Part shown: one piece after another, positions 10,000-20,618 of the stretch
How positions within the stretch are numbered: position 1 is the stretch's first letter
How the letters are laid out: every line of letters starts with the position of its first letter
Source of the DNA: Methanosarcina sp. MSH10X1
Lineage (GTDB): Archaea > Halobacteriota > Methanosarcinia > Methanosarcinales > Methanosarcinaceae
Assembly: GCF_004099695.1 (NCBI RefSeq)
Contig: NZ_SCHL01000011.1
Location: forward strand, 23,507 to 87,506
Reading direction: 5' to 3'
Length of the DNA: 64,000 nt
Notes under the pieces: generated by a model
What the model was told of the DNA's origin: nothing
What the model saw: only the letters and a program-made list of their open reading frames with translations
Database searches by the model: none
Translations under genes and position numbers: made by a program

Positions 10000-10260
10000 A
10001 CCCTCATTTTATTGCTCTGTGGTACAGTTACCTGCTCTGGCAGCAGAAACTATGTGCGCAACTATAGCCCGGTCCTCGCAGCCTGCTATATAGGTGCCAT
10101 TATGTGGAAACCTGATTTTAGATGCGGCAAAAAATGCCCTGAGAGGATATATCAGTGTCTTTCCCCTGAATGGTTGTGCTATGGCAGCAGTATTATCACG
10201 ATCTTCGTGATGCTGAAGCCACATTAGCAACTGCCCTCAGAGCCTCTACAGTCAACAGGC
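10000..10260 (+). pseudogene. decayed 3' fragment of an OFA transporter gene
   Basis: Remnant homologous to the last ~85 codons of the intact OFA transporter ending at 9486. Translated piecewise it gives NYVRNYS (intact DYARNYG), then YIGAIM (YGVGAII). After a frame change it gives AAKNALRGYISVFP (AAKDILGGYVNVFP), and after another FVMLKPH (FLMLKPP). The downstream bases still parallel the intact gene up to about 10257. At least two frameshifts and an in-frame stop destroy the reading frame, and no 5' part of the gene is left. The divergence is substantial, so this is an old duplicate and not a recent one. Confidence 0.85.
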
Positions 10261-10552
10261 GAAGATCTCAACTTAAATCTTTTTATGACTTTTCCGGCTT
10301 CAAGGCTGTCAGTTACAGAACAGATTCTAACTTAAAATTATATTTTTCTGTTTTATTTAACTAATACGTCAAGCAAATGACCAGCTCTCGCTTTTTTTTA
10401 TATAGCTGTATCGTAAACTCTATAACTATTAACTATGACATATCTTTTCAAGAGGTAAAAAACAGATCCAAAAACAGTCTAATATCTCACAATTAATTTT
10501 CATTAGGAGTTCAGGCTAAATCTTCGGTTAATGGGAAGGAGGATCTGATTTA

Positions 10553-11167
10553 ATGAGTCAAAATATTAAAGATGTTATGAATATTCGTGATATTAAAATT
10601 ACGGATTTATCCGCAAACCCCGCTCCTCTGGGTTTGATGGGCTTTGGAATGACGACTGTGTTGTTGAACATACACAATGCAGGCTTCTATCCGATGAACG
10701 CTATGATCCTTTCGATGGGCTTCTTTTATGGCGGATTGGCTCAGGTTATTGCAGGGATAATGGAATGGAAAAAAGGCAATACATTCGGAACTACAGCTTT
10801 TACCTCATATGGGCTGTTCTGGCTTACGCTTGTGGGAATTAATCTGCTCCCTGGGATTGAGATTTATTCAGGGTTTGCTACAGGGCCATTCCCACTTGCC
10901 GCATATATGTTTATGTGGGGACTTTTTACCCTTGTTATGTTTATAGGTACACTAAGAGGCTCAAAGGCTCTCTCTGTTGTTTTCCTGACTCTTGCAATTC
11001 TATTTTTCCTGCTTACAGCAGCTTTCTATCTTGGCGCAGAAGGTGCAGGCGCCGGAATCCTGAGAATAGCTGGCTACGAAGGGATCTTTACGGGACTTGC
11101 CGCAATATATACAGCCCTCGGTCAGGTGTTAAATGAAGCATATGGAAAGAAAATAGTTCCTTTGTAA
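10553..11167 (+). CDS. aceP: acetate permease, GPR1/FUN34/YaaH (AceTr) family
   Basis: Six-helix membrane protein of 204 residues that probably takes up acetate, the substrate of aceticlastic methanogenesis. The family signature [11 protein letters not shown] is near residue 22. [22 protein letters not shown] and a [11 protein letters not shown] helix also match the AceTr family, as do the later helices. A GGGAAGGAGGAT ribosome-binding site precedes the ATG. It is followed by a hairpin/T-rich terminator. The symbol follows the name used for the Methanosarcina mazei acetate permease; the substrate is inferred from that family. Confidence 0.88.
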   Translation: MSQNIKDVMNIRDIKITDLSANPAPLGLMGFGMTTVLLNIHNAGFYPMNAMILSMGFFYGGLAQVIAGIMEWKKGNTFGTTAFTSYGLFWLTLVGINLLPGIEIYSGFATGPFPLAAYMFMWGLFTLVMFIGTLRGSKALSVVFLTLAILFFLLTAAFYLGAEGAGAGILRIAGYEGIFTGLAAIYTALGQVLNEAYGKKIVPL

Positions 11168-11185
11168 TAGTTATAGTCTATTTTT

Positions 11186-11215
11186 GGGCGATTTTGCCCT
11201 TATTTCAATTTTTGG
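11186..11215 (+). terminator. hairpin terminator after acetate permease
   Basis: Stem GGGC/GCCC (11186-11189 and 11196-11199) with a T-rich loop, followed by TTATTTCAATTTTT, about 20 bases after the permease stop. Confidence 0.55.
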
Positions 11216-11362
11216 CAGTTACCTGTCAGAATCTCCAGTGAGATTCCTTTTTTATTTCTTTCGGGCTGCATATTCGTTTGCAGGTTATCTTTTTCTTGTG
11301 CAGGATTTTAACCTTAATCATTCCTGAAGCGCCAGTCCGTATGTTTATTATTCCATAACTCG

Positions 11363-14200
11363 TCAGAATTCGGTTTTACGAACTGCTCCCACTCTTTTAA
11401 ATATCTCCATCACAACAATAATAACACCGGCAATTATGAAGAAGCTGAACCACCTTTCAACCGAAACCGGACTTATGCCCAGAAGATCCTGCATTAAAGG
11501 CACATGCATGGAGAGAATATGGAGTCCCTGCATCAGTACAACGCCAGTGACTAACAAATAATTATTTCTTAGTGGTATCCGGAATACGGAGCGATATTCC
11601 GAGCGGCAGTTAAACACATGGAAGTTTTCAAAAAGCACCATCAAAAGTAGCAGGAGATTGCGCGATTCTATTTCTCCGTATCCCATAAAGGAAAACCATG
11701 CCCATACCGTAAATGCTACCGCACCTATGGTTATGCCCGAGATCAGTGTCTGCTTAATCATGAGGCTATTGAAAATCCCCTCTCCCGGCCTTCTCGGCTT
11801 TTTACGCATTGTCTCAGGTTCTCCGTCTTCAAAAGCCAGAGCCACTCCCTGAATTCCGTTTGTAACCAGATTAAGCCAGAGGAGCTGTACTGCGAGCAGT
11901 GGTATTGGCAGTCCCGCAATTAATGCCAGTATGAAAAGAACCACTTCAGCAAGCCCTGTTGAGATCAGAAGATAGGTAACCTTTCTAATATTGTCATATG
12001 CAACTCTTCCTTCCTCAACTCCCGCAACAATTGAAGAAAAGTTGTCGTCAGTCACGATCATCGATGCGGTATCCTTTGCGACATCCGTACCTGAGCCCAT
12101 AGCCACACCGATATTTGCCCTCCTGAGCGCAGGGGCATCATTAACCCCATCCCCTGTAACAGCAACAAAATGACCCCTTCTTACAAGTGCATCAACAATT
12201 TCCATTTTCTGCACCGGGGTAACCCTTGCGAAAACTCTTGGCTTTTCGAGAGTAGCGATAAAAGCAGGAGTCTCCGGATCTTCCATTTCTTCCATCTCTC
12301 TACCTGTAATCATCTCTTCCATGGAATGGGCGATGCCAAGCTCGCTGGCTATTGCAAGTGCAGTCTTTGGATGGTCTCCCGTAATCATTACGACATCAAT
12401 TCCAGCCTTTTTACAGGTCTCCACCGCTTCATTAACATCGGGCCTTACAGGGTCTATAAATCCTGTAATGCCCAGGAATGTGAGTCCCGGTCTGACAGAT
12501 TCAAGGTCTGGGTCGGTGGTTACTTCTTCCGGAAAGCCATCAGCAACTACCAGTACACGATATCCTTTTTCCATCAAAGAGTTTTGTTCTTCATAAAGGA
12601 TATCAGGATCGATTCGGGTCTCTCCTTCTAAAGTATTCATTTTTGTACAGTATGGAAGGACAGCCTCCATGGCTCCCTTAACGGCTACCCTCAGAGAACC
12701 TTCTTTTTCTTTCCTGTAGTATACGGCAGAGTACATTCTCTCGGACTCGAAGGGAACCTCAGCAACTATCTTTGCCCGTTCTCTGACTTCACGCGGGTTA
12801 ATTCCCAGCTTAAACGCAAGCGCAAGGAAAGCGACATCTATAGCATCTCCGTGGTGCACCCACTCCCCTTCTTCCTGAAAAAGCGTCCCTTCATTACATA
12901 TAGCAGCCGCCAGAGCGAGCCTTTGAAGCCCTGTCATCTCTTCTGTGCCAGAAATGCTTTTATTTTCTCTCCGGACTTCGCCCACAGGGATGTAACCTTC
13001 CCCTGAAACTTCAAAACTCTCGCCTGGGGGCAGCAGAACTACTTTCGCAGTTTGCTGATTGACAGTCAAAGTCCCTGTTTTATCCGTTGCTATTGTAGTG
13101 CAGCTTCCAAGGCTTTCTACTGCAGAGAGTCTGCGAACTATCACGTGTCTTTTAGCCATTCTTGTGGATGCAATCGAGAGTGCTACTGTGACCCCTACTG
13201 GCAAACCCTCAGGAATGGCTGACACTATAAGGGCTATTGCAAGGAAAAATACCTCAATAGGCGCTATCCCCTGTGCGAGGGCAATTGCACTCATCACAAA
13301 ACTTGCCGCGATTACAAGGATACCTACTTTCTGGGCAAAATCCTCCATCCGTATAAGAAGAGGCGGCTTTGCAGCTTCTGCCTCAGTGACCGCACGTGCA
13401 ATCATACCAACCTCAGTTCGGTTGCCGGTTGCAGTCACGACCCCGCAGCCTCGTCCTGTAATTACCGTACTTCCTGCATACGCCATATTGTGACGGTCGC
13501 TTACAGGTGTATCCTTCTTCAGAACGCTTGCGGTTTTCTGTACGGCAGCGGACTCCCCTGTAAGGAGCGATTCATCAATGGTAAGGTTTGTGGCATAAAG
13601 TATCCGGAGGTCAGCCGGAGTACGGTTTCCGGATTCGAGCAATACAATATCTCCGGGAACTATTTCTTCAGCAGGGACTTTCAGCTCGGTATTTCCTCTC
13701 CTGACCCGAGCCATTATTTTTAAAATTGTCTGAAGTTGTGATGCGCTCTGTTCCGCTTTCCATTCCTGAAGGGTACCAATTACCGCATTGATTACCACCA
13801 CGAGGAAAATGAATGCCGCATCCTTGATGTCATCCAGGAGAATAGAGATAATCGCTGCTATGAGAAGGATATAAATTAGAGGACTTTTAAATTGATGAAA
13901 AACTATTTCTGCCAGTCCCGGAGGTTTTCTTGCCGGAAGGGTATTCCTTCCGTATTCCTCCAGCCTTAAGGTTGCTTCTTCAGATGCCAGACCTTCGGAT
14001 GAGGTCATAAGCTTTTTAAAGACCTCTTCAGTTTGCAAGGCATGCCACGAAGTAGACTGTTCGGGCGTCGCATATTCCGTACGGTCTTCTGTAGAGCCGA
14101 AGTCCTCTGGAGGCTTCTTTAAAGAATGATTACCTTTCTTTTCTTTCGAGTCGGGTCTTTTACGGTCCCCTTCAGGGTTATCCGGGTCTGTCTGGAACAT
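11363..14200 (-). CDS. P-type (P2-like) cation-transporting ATPase
   Basis: ATP-driven cation pump of about 945 residues in the cytoplasmic membrane. Visible in order are an N-terminal cation-ATPase domain (TSWHALQTEEVFKKL), actuator motif TGES (LLTGESAAVQ), helix-4 motif SAIPEGLPVGV, phosphorylation site DKTGTLTVN (Asp near residue 380), hinge TGDGVNDAPALRRANIGVAMG, and a C-terminal membrane domain. The PEGLP motif and single-subunit layout place it with the SERCA/PMR1/Na,K class rather than heavy-metal P1B pumps. The transported ion (Ca, Na or Mn) cannot be settled by eye. I start at the ATG with AAAGGGG before it; a TTG six codons upstream is possible. The first ~50 residues are hydrophilic and low-complexity. 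Confidence 0.93.
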   Translation of the reverse strand: MFQTDPDNPEGDRKRPDSKEKKGNHSLKKPPEDFGSTEDRTEYATPEQSTSWHALQTEEVFKKLMTSSEGLASEEATLRLEEYGRNTLPARKPPGLAEIVFHQFKSPLIYILLIAAIISILLDDIKDAAFIFLVVVINAVIGTLQEWKAEQSASQLQTILKIMARVRRGNTELKVPAEEIVPGDIVLLESGNRTPADLRILYATNLTIDESLLTGESAAVQKTASVLKKDTPVSDRHNMAYAGSTVITGRGCGVVTATGNRTEVGMIARAVTEAEAAKPPLLIRMEDFAQKVGILVIAASFVMSAIALAQGIAPIEVFFLAIALIVSAIPEGLPVGVTVALSIASTRMAKRHVIVRRLSAVESLGSCTTIATDKTGTLTVNQQTAKVVLLPPGESFEVSGEGYIPVGEVRRENKSISGTEEMTGLQRLALAAAICNEGTLFQEEGEWVHHGDAIDVAFLALAFKLGINPREVRERAKIVAEVPFESERMYSAVYYRKEKEGSLRVAVKGAMEAVLPYCTKMNTLEGETRIDPDILYEEQNSLMEKGYRVLVVADGFPEEVTTDPDLESVRPGLTFLGITGFIDPVRPDVNEAVETCKKAGIDVVMITGDHPKTALAIASELGIAHSMEEMITGREMEEMEDPETPAFIATLEKPRVFARVTPVQKMEIVDALVRRGHFVAVTGDGVNDAPALRRANIGVAMGSGTDVAKDTASMIVTDDNFSSIVAGVEEGRVAYDNIRKVTYLLISTGLAEVVLFILALIAGLPIPLLAVQLLWLNLVTNGIQGVALAFEDGEPETMRKKPRRPGEGIFNSLMIKQTLISGITIGAVAFTVWAWFSFMGYGEIESRNLLLLLMVLFENFHVFNCRSEYRSVFRIPLRNNYLLVTGVVLMQGLHILSMHVPLMQDLLGISPVSVERWFSFFIIAGVIIVVMEIFKRVGAVRKTEF

Positions 14201-14592
14201 ATATACCCCTTTTTCCAATATCCCCTTTTCGAAGGCTTGATCTCAAAATCCGGTCTTCTTTAACCTTCCTGCCTTTATTTTTTTTCCCTGCCCGATCTAA
14301 CCAAAAACTGATTGGTCAGGTTTGCCTCTGAACCTGCGGCTTTAAAGCCCTTATTCGGGATAGAAGTACCATATAAAATCGAATAAATCTGCAATTAGCT
14401 GAGCACACTCAAAGTTAGTCCCCTTCGATACATGGATTGCTTATTATATAAATCTCATTTTGGTAATTGCAGCTTTTATACGTGTAATAACCTGAACAGC
14501 GTTCTAAATTGCGTTATTTATTCAGTCTATGACAAGAATAAATTTAAAAAGGAATTATGCCCGTTTTTTCCTTATTGTTTTACACAAACTCC

Positions 14593-14653
14593 AGGACTGA
14601 GATTTGATCAGGTTTCTAACTTTCCGGAACCTGCTTTGGAAAGTGCCAGTCCT
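14593..14653. repeat. nested inverted repeats downstream of purine permease
   Basis: Two perfect 7 bp inverted repeats, one inside the other: AGGACTG (14593-14599) with CAGTCCT (14647-14653) outside, and ACTTTCC (14619-14625) with GGAAAGT (14638-14644) inside. The structure starts about 35 bases after the minus-strand permease stop. It could act as a 3' stem-loop or terminator, though a clean U-tract is missing. Confidence 0.5.
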
Positions 14654-14688
14654 GAGCTTTTACTTCAGCCTTTTAAATTGGGGCTTTC

Positions 14689-15987
14689 TTAAAGGTATAT
14701 TTCCTTTAACAGGAAGATGAGAGTTAGAAAAACCATTATTAAACTTATATCTTTGAATTTCCCGGTTCCGACTTTTATTGCGGTGTAGGAAATTATGCCC
14801 CAGACAATTCCTTCGGCAATTGAATAGCTGAAGGTCATCACCAGAATGGTAAATGCCGCAGGGACTGCCTCGGTCCAGGTTTCAAAATCGAGATCTCTTA
14901 AGCTCTGGATCATGAAAATCCCTACCACGATGAGGGCTGGAGAAGTCGCATATCCCGGAATAATGGCTGCTATGGGAGATATGAAAACCGCAAGCAAAAA
15001 CAGTACTGCTACTACAACTGAAGTAAGCCCTGTTCTTCCTCCTTCCTCAACACCTGAAGCACTTTCAACATAGGTAGTTACTGTAGACGTTCCCATGACT
15101 GCACCTGCACATGTGGCAACGGCGTCGGCCATAAGAGCCTGTCTGGCTCTGGGAAGCCTTCCCTCCTCATCCAGGAAATCCGCCCTGGAAGAAACTCCAA
15201 CCAGAGTGCCTACCGTATCAAAGAAATCCGTGAAGAGAAAGGTGAACATGATTACGTAAAAATCAGGATTTGTAAGAAGCGAGAAGTCAAACTTGAAAGC
15301 AATAGGGGCGAGAGAAGGGGGCATTGAAAATAATCTTTCAGGAATTTCTACAATGCCAAGAGCCATTCCCAGAACTGTCACCGCAAGTATTCCCCAGAGA
15401 ATTGCTCCCTTTATCCTGTAAGCCTGCAGCACTATCATAATGGTAAGACCAAGTATAGAAAGAAGTACTGTTGTTTCTCTCAGGTTTCCCAGAGTAACAA
15501 AGGTATTAGGGTCCTGGACAATAATCCTTGATCCCGTAAACCCGATAAAAGCAATAAAGAAACCAATTCCTGCACTTATTGCAATCTTAAGGTTTTTTGG
15601 AATTTCATTGACAACAGTCTCTCTGAATCTTGTCAGGGTCAGAAGAATAAAGATAAGTCCATCGATAAGAACCGCAGTAAGGGCAGCCTGCCAGCTTATG
15701 TTCATGCCGAGCACTACGGTAAATGCAAAAAAGGCATTCAGCCCCATTCCAGGAGCCAGAGCAAATGGGTAATTGGCCCACAATCCCATAATAAGCGTTC
15801 CGATTGCTGCTGAGAGACAGGTTGCAACCATGACAGCTCCGAAATCCATGCCTGTGCTGCTCAGGATAGTGGGGTTCACAAAAATTATGTAAGCCATTGT
15901 TACAAACGTAGTTAGCCCGGCAAGAGTCTCGGTTTTGGAATCGGTTTTATTCTGGCTCAGTTTGAATAGCTTTTCCAGGATTTCCAT
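14689..15987 (-). CDS. NCS2-family purine permease (AzgA/PbuG-like)
   Basis: Membrane transporter of about 432 residues, probably importing adenine, guanine or hypoxanthine with protons. The opening TLAGLTTFVTMAYIIFVNPT and the following ANYPFALAPGMGLNAFFAF are signatures of the AzgA-like branch of the nucleobase/cation symporters. The later FLFTDFFDTVGTLVGVSSRA and SSTVTTY-like (GTSTVTTYVESASGVEEGGR) segments carry the substrate-site residues of that branch. The ATG at 15987 has GGGTGG six bases upstream; a GTG three codons earlier is possible. It is divergent from the UbiA gene. Salvage fits the purine biosynthesis genes elsewhere in the window. Confidence 0.92.
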   Translation of the reverse strand: MEILEKLFKLSQNKTDSKTETLAGLTTFVTMAYIIFVNPTILSSTGMDFGAVMVATCLSAAIGTLIMGLWANYPFALAPGMGLNAFFAFTVVLGMNISWQAALTAVLIDGLIFILLTLTRFRETVVNEIPKNLKIAISAGIGFFIAFIGFTGSRIIVQDPNTFVTLGNLRETTVLLSILGLTIMIVLQAYRIKGAILWGILAVTVLGMALGIVEIPERLFSMPPSLAPIAFKFDFSLLTNPDFYVIMFTFLFTDFFDTVGTLVGVSSRADFLDEEGRLPRARQALMADAVATCAGAVMGTSTVTTYVESASGVEEGGRTGLTSVVVAVLFLLAVFISPIAAIIPGYATSPALIVVGIFMIQSLRDLDFETWTEAVPAAFTILVMTFSYSIAEGIVWGIISYTAIKVGTGKFKDISLIMVFLTLIFLLKEIYL

Positions 15988-16240
15988 TTGTGCCACCCGG
16001 TAAACTTCTTTGATTTTATTGATTTCGGGGTCCGCAAGTATTCTAATATCTTATAATACGTATGCCAATATCTTTTTTATGGAATAACAAGAAAATAATT
16101 TTCTTATAATAATAATGGTTAGTTTACTCGGCTAGTATTAGTTCATTTCTCTAAAACGTAGTTGACTCCTCATATCTTATAAACATTGTAAAATCTTATA
16201 TTGAGTAAATAATATTTGAAAGTCGTCCAGTATTACTTTT

Positions 16241-17164
16241 ATGAGCTCCAATGTATTTTTCGGAAGTTTCGAACGCTTTCTCAGGTACAGACGAAAGAAC
16301 ACCCCTGAATTTAAGCAAAAAAATGCTACAACCGAACTCTTAAAAAGTTCCGTCCTGGTTGCGTTTTCAGGCGCATTAAGAATTCACATTGCTTTCCTCC
16401 TGCTTCAAATTGATTCCAGTATATTTACCTGCATTGCAGGAGGACTCGTAATCTACAGCGTATATACACTCGATAGGGCCCTTGGCTCTGAAGAGGATAT
16501 TGTAAACCGGAAGGAGTTAAGTGGTTCAAGAAAGGAAATAGGGCTTGCAGCCTCTATGCTTACCTTTGTGATAGGAAGTTATGTACTGGCAAAAGAAGAA
16601 ATGATTGCACTTGCATTCTTACCCTTGATAGTCGGTTTCCTTTACAGTAAAGGCATTAAGATTGGAAAATTCGTTTTGAAACTCAAAGGTGGACTTGGAG
16701 TCAAAAACTTTGTTGTAGGTCTCACCTGGGGTGCTTTTATTTCAGGACTTGCAGGCAGTACCTGTAAAAGTATGCTCCCTCTACTTCTAGTTTTTACTTT
16801 CTTTGGAGTTAAACTCTTTATCAATTCTGCAATATATGATTTTAAAGATATCAAAGGGGACGCGCTTGCAGGTATCAAAACTCTTCCTGTAAGCTTTGGG
16901 GCACGAAATACCCGAAACTTCCTTCTAGGACTGCATCTCCTCTCCCACCTGATACTCGGCATCGCTCTGATTAATGGGGTTCTTGGCCCCGAGCCTCTTA
17001 TCGTCCTCTATAGTTTTATGGGCGGTCTGATCTGCATTCAGAACTACACAAAAACTGATGATGAGGAACCTTCTTTCCGGAAATTCGAAAGAATTGTTCT
17101 TGTGGATGGAGAATCAACTTCAATTGTCGGATTGAGAACGATTGCAGGTGCCTTCCTGGCATAA
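16241..17164 (+). CDS. UbiA-family prenyltransferase
   Basis: Integral membrane aromatic/lipid prenyltransferase of 307 residues. The first Asp-rich region reads YTLDRALGSEED, and the second YDFKDIKGDALAGIKTLPVS (D-x3-D type), both positioned as in UbiA enzymes for Mg-diphosphate binding. Several hydrophobic helices fill the rest. In Methanosarcina this superfamily makes archaeal lipids, methanophenazine and other quinone-like carriers. Which acceptor this member uses cannot be told, and the first motif is less canonical than in DGGGP synthase. The N-terminal ~40 residues are basic and soluble. It is divergently transcribed from the purine permease. Confidence 0.85.
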   Translation: MSSNVFFGSFERFLRYRRKNTPEFKQKNATTELLKSSVLVAFSGALRIHIAFLLLQIDSSIFTCIAGGLVIYSVYTLDRALGSEEDIVNRKELSGSRKEIGLAASMLTFVIGSYVLAKEEMIALAFLPLIVGFLYSKGIKIGKFVLKLKGGLGVKNFVVGLTWGAFISGLAGSTCKSMLPLLLVFTFFGVKLFINSAIYDFKDIKGDALAGIKTLPVSFGARNTRNFLLGLHLLSHLILGIALINGVLGPEPLIVLYSFMGGLICIQNYTKTDDEEPSFRKFERIVLVDGESTSIVGLRTIAGAFLA

Positions 17165-17329
17165 AATACGTATCTGGAATGGGATCTATGCTCAGGGTCA
17201 AAAGCAGTAAGACAGGTAGAATACCTCAGAGAAACCGATCCGGTTCCCAGAAAATCTACCGGGACAAAAATCAGGTCCCTATCTTTCCATCCAGTTTTAA
17301 GGATTCTTTACGGAAATTTTCAACAGGCT

Positions 17330-18187
17330 TTATAAATTCTTTATTTCAATTGAATTCTCTTTGTAATGCTTAAAAAGATCTTCTCCCCATTTGATTGATA
17401 ATGAGTCAAAACCTATCAGATCATTTCGAGGATCAAAGGTTCCGTTTTTGAAGAAGAGCGAAAGGGATAGGAAGCGCTCTGTCACCACAAAGGCTATCTT
17501 TGCATTGTCGTATACATGGAAACTAGTGTGCTTGAATTTAAGGAATTCTTCAATCTCGGCACTATGCTCACTTTTTATTTTGAAAAATACATTGGGCGTA
17601 ACAATTATGGAAACCGGAATGTTCCTGCGGGCCAATTCCAGGAACATCGAGGGATGGCTTGGAAGAAAAATGGACGCAAAACCCGAGAAGCGGGTGGAGG
17701 ACAGCACATTCTCCAGAAATGCCTTATGAGTATCATAAATATGCTCGTGTTCATCTCTTACTATTCTGCATTCTTTAAGCTCCTGAATCCTGTTCAATAG
17801 TATCTCAGGAATTGCAGTAAGATCGTGGTCTCTCCAGAAATCTTCGTTTGTTTCTATTGCTTTGAGGGTATCCAGAAAGGGCTTGTAATATATTGCTGAA
17901 ACTTTTCCGAGAGATGTTAATCGATACATTCCTTCCTGCCTGACAATCAAATTTGCGGTTTCCATTTCTTTAAGGCGAGGCAGGATTTCGGGTGACCTTA
18001 CATCAAAATAATCTTTGATCTCGGAAAGAGTTCTTGGATTCTCCTGAAGTAAAAATAGAATATCCTTCCTTTTTTCAGAAAAGGTTAGAATGCTTAAAAG
18101 TCCGCTGGATTTCACTTCTATCAACCCATAATTTTCATATGCTTCTGGAGCTAATTGAGGCTTAATATTCGTAAATACGTTCTTCAC
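17330..18187 (-). CDS. winged-helix regulator with FilR1/DUF1724 domain (Msr-like)
   Basis: Transcription regulator of 285 residues. Residues ~25-90 form an ArsR-like winged helix (LSILTFSEKRKDILFLLQEN...LSEIKDYFDVRSPEILPRLKEM). The C-terminal half (FRDH to the end) matches the methanogen FilR1/DUF1724 ligand-sensing domain (PVSIIVTPNVFFKI..., HVYDNAKIAFVVTERFLSLSLFFKNGTFDPRNDLI). Methanosarcina has many such paralogues, some controlling methyltransferase genes (Msr proteins). The target here is not evident; the nearest genes are UbiA and, downstream, purH. The start is a GTG with no strong ribosome-binding site. Confidence 0.88.
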   Translation of the reverse strand: MKNVFTNIKPQLAPEAYENYGLIEVKSSGLLSILTFSEKRKDILFLLQENPRTLSEIKDYFDVRSPEILPRLKEMETANLIVRQEGMYRLTSLGKVSAIYYKPFLDTLKAIETNEDFWRDHDLTAIPEILLNRIQELKECRIVRDEHEHIYDTHKAFLENVLSSTRFSGFASIFLPSHPSMFLELARRNIPVSIIVTPNVFFKIKSEHSAEIEEFLKFKHTSFHVYDNAKIAFVVTERFLSLSLFFKNGTFDPRNDLIGFDSLSIKWGEDLFKHYKENSIEIKNL

Positions 18188-18765
18188 TTTTGATTCACAA
18201 TAAATAAAATTTAAGTTTTATATTCCTCTTATTTTTTATATTGATCTAAGGGTGCAGTTATTTCCTGTCGATATAGCAATGCTAGAATGCTATACGAATT
18301 CAATATATATTATCTTTTTCGAAAGTCTATTTAATTATCGGTGATTTTTCTCTTTTATTCCGGCTTGTAAGTATCAGTCTTTCGAAAACGTAAACCATCT
18401 TCCTAAACAAATTTTCCTCCAACCTCAAGAAACTTTATATGTCAATAGTATCAGATTATTTCACTAATATAAGTTCATAATTGGTCTCATGGGAGTATAG
18501 CACAACATGTTACTAAAAAAAATTAATATTTAAAATTGAAATATATAATAATAATTTAAAAGAGTGTTCAGGGGTTTGAATTAAAGATGTGTTCAATGGG
18601 ACAATAAATAAAATTCATCTGCGCTAATATCAGGAAAGATCAGGAAAGCACTGAAATTTGCTTAAATCAAATTTTTAATTAAAGTTTTCCCTGCCCGGAG
18701 TTGGCAGGGTTGTTCGGATTCAGGCTTCAGCCTATTTGTTATTTCTAGATAACCTGAAAATGTTC
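18188..18765. other. intergenic region with hairpin after purH
   Basis: About 580 bases, strongly AT-rich, without a gene. On the purH side there is a perfect 7 bp stem (CCCTGCC at 18689-18695, GGCAGGG at 18703-18709) with a 7 base loop, followed on the minus strand by AAAACTTTAATTAAAAATTT. This is a plausible terminator for minus-strand purH. The rest should hold the regulator promoter. Confidence 0.5.
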
Positions 18766-20382
18766 TCAATGGAGGAAGTGGCGCATGCCTGTGAAAATCA
18801 TGGCAATCCCGAGCCGATTTGCAGTAGCAATGACTTCGCCGTCCCGAATTGATCCGCCCGGAGAGACTATGTAGCGGATATTATTCTCTGAGGCATGAAT
18901 TATGCTGTCATCGAAGGGGAAAAAGGCATCAGAAGCCATTACGCACTCTGATATAATTTTCTGGCAATAGGCTTCAAACGAGGTTGCAGGCTGTTCCCTT
19001 TTGTGAATCACTCTGAGGTTTTCCACAGCTTTTGTGGCTGCCAGTTTGCGAATCGAGTCAACTCTGTTCGGCTGCCCTGCGCCCATGGCAAGTACCATGA
19101 AGAATCCGGGCTCGTACTCGTGAGCAAGAATTACTGCGTTGGATTTAGTTGCCTTGCAGGCTTTCAGGCAGAATTCCGAAAGAGAGCGTTTTTCTTCGGG
19201 ATACGGAACTTCGGTCACTGATTCCCATTTTTCGTAAAGGCCGATATCACGGCTCTGCTTGAGCATGCCTCCGATTATGTATTTATATGTGCAGTCAGTT
19301 CCGAAAACTTCTCTGAGTTCAGGCAGTTTGAGGAGTCTGAGATTTTCACTTTTGTTTTTCAGGTATTCAAGGGCATCAGGCTTGAAGTCAGGAGCAAGAA
19401 TAATTTCCACGAATTTCCCATTCAGAAAAGTTGCAGCCTCAAGGTCAAATACTTCATTAGTGCAGATTATGCTTCCGTAAGCTGAAATTGGGTCTCCGTC
19501 CCAGGCAGCCTGAAGAGCCTGCAGGAGTGTGCTTCCGGTAGCAAGCCCGCATGGATTATTGTGTTTTACGATTGCCACTGCAGGAGAAGCATTTCCGAGT
19601 TCTTTGACTGTCTGAAGGGCATTGTCGGCGTCTATATAATTATTATAGGAAAGTTCTTTTCCGTGCAGCTGGGCAGCTTTTGCCAGGGTGGGGCCTTCTA
19701 TTTCAGGATCTTTATAAAAAAAGGCTTTCTGATGCCAGTTTTCTCCATAGCGGAGTTTTACGCCGTCGGTGAAATTCAGGCGGAGTATATCTTCTCCGAG
19801 CAGGGTCCTGCTAAGGTAGGCATCAATGGCTGCATCATAATCCGCAGTATGCCTGAAAGCTTTAACTGCAAGGGCAGCCCGGGTTGACTCCGAGATTACC
19901 CCGGTCGAACGCAGTTCTTTCAGGACATGCCCGTAGTCCGATGGGTCGGAAAGCACTGTGACCGAACGGTAATTTTTTGCGGCCGAACGAAGAAGGGTTG
20001 GACCTCCGATATCTATATTTTCGATGGCTTCTTCAAGTTCCACGCCTTCTTTTGAAACCGTTTCCTCAAAAGGATAAAGGTTTACAGCCACTATATCAAT
20101 GAGCGAGATATCTTCTTTTAAAGCCTGAGCCATATGTTCCTTGCTTTCTCGCAGGCACAAGAGCCCACCATGAATTCTCGGATGGAGAGTTTTAACCCTT
20201 CCTCCCATCATCTCCGGAAAGCCCGTAACCTCCGAGACATCGGCAACTTCTATGCCGGCATCGCGAAGAATTTTCGCGGTTCCGCCTGTTGAAATAATCT
20301 TCACGCCAAGTGCTTCAAGCCCGCGTGCGAATTCTGCAATTCCTGTCTTGTCTGAGACGCTGAGCAGTGCCCTTTTTACCAA
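18766..20382 (-). CDS. purH: bifunctional AICAR transformylase/IMP cyclohydrolase PurH
   Basis: Catalyses the last two steps of IMP synthesis. The N-terminal MGS-like cyclohydrolase domain shows [48 protein letters not shown] and NLYPFEETV. The formyltransferase domain shows [28 protein letters not shown] and a C-terminal [10 protein letters not shown]...[10 protein letters not shown]. At 538 residues it is full length. Many archaea replace PurH with PurO and PurP, so this bacterial-type fusion is noteworthy, though Methanosarcina species are known to carry it. It is monocistronic and divergent from the FAD oxidoreductase. Confidence 0.96.
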   Translation of the reverse strand: MVKRALLSVSDKTGIAEFARGLEALGVKIISTGGTAKILRDAGIEVADVSEVTGFPEMMGGRVKTLHPRIHGGLLCLRESKEHMAQALKEDISLIDIVAVNLYPFEETVSKEGVELEEAIENIDIGGPTLLRSAAKNYRSVTVLSDPSDYGHVLKELRSTGVISESTRAALAVKAFRHTADYDAAIDAYLSRTLLGEDILRLNFTDGVKLRYGENWHQKAFFYKDPEIEGPTLAKAAQLHGKELSYNNYIDADNALQTVKELGNASPAVAIVKHNNPCGLATGSTLLQALQAAWDGDPISAYGSIICTNEVFDLEAATFLNGKFVEIILAPDFKPDALEYLKNKSENLRLLKLPELREVFGTDCTYKYIIGGMLKQSRDIGLYEKWESVTEVPYPEEKRSLSEFCLKACKATKSNAVILAHEYEPGFFMVLAMGAGQPNRVDSIRKLAATKAVENLRVIHKREQPATSFEAYCQKIISECVMASDAFFPFDDSIIHASENNIRYIVSPGGSIRDGEVIATANRLGIAMIFTGMRHFLH

Positions 20383-20618
20383 AAAATCACCAATATACTT
20401 GCTTTAAAAATTCTTAGCTATATAACTTATGGTCTACATGTTATTTTATTAAAAAGAAGCGTTTTCCCTGGAAAACTGGACTTAATTCTGCAAACCCCAG
20501 TATTCTATCAGGGTGCTGCCAGAACTCTTCTGGGAATATAGTTCTTTAAGTTTTTGGTACTTTGCATGCATAACTCTATGAAATTAGACTATTATTTGCT
20601 TTTTTCAGGAAAAATCTT

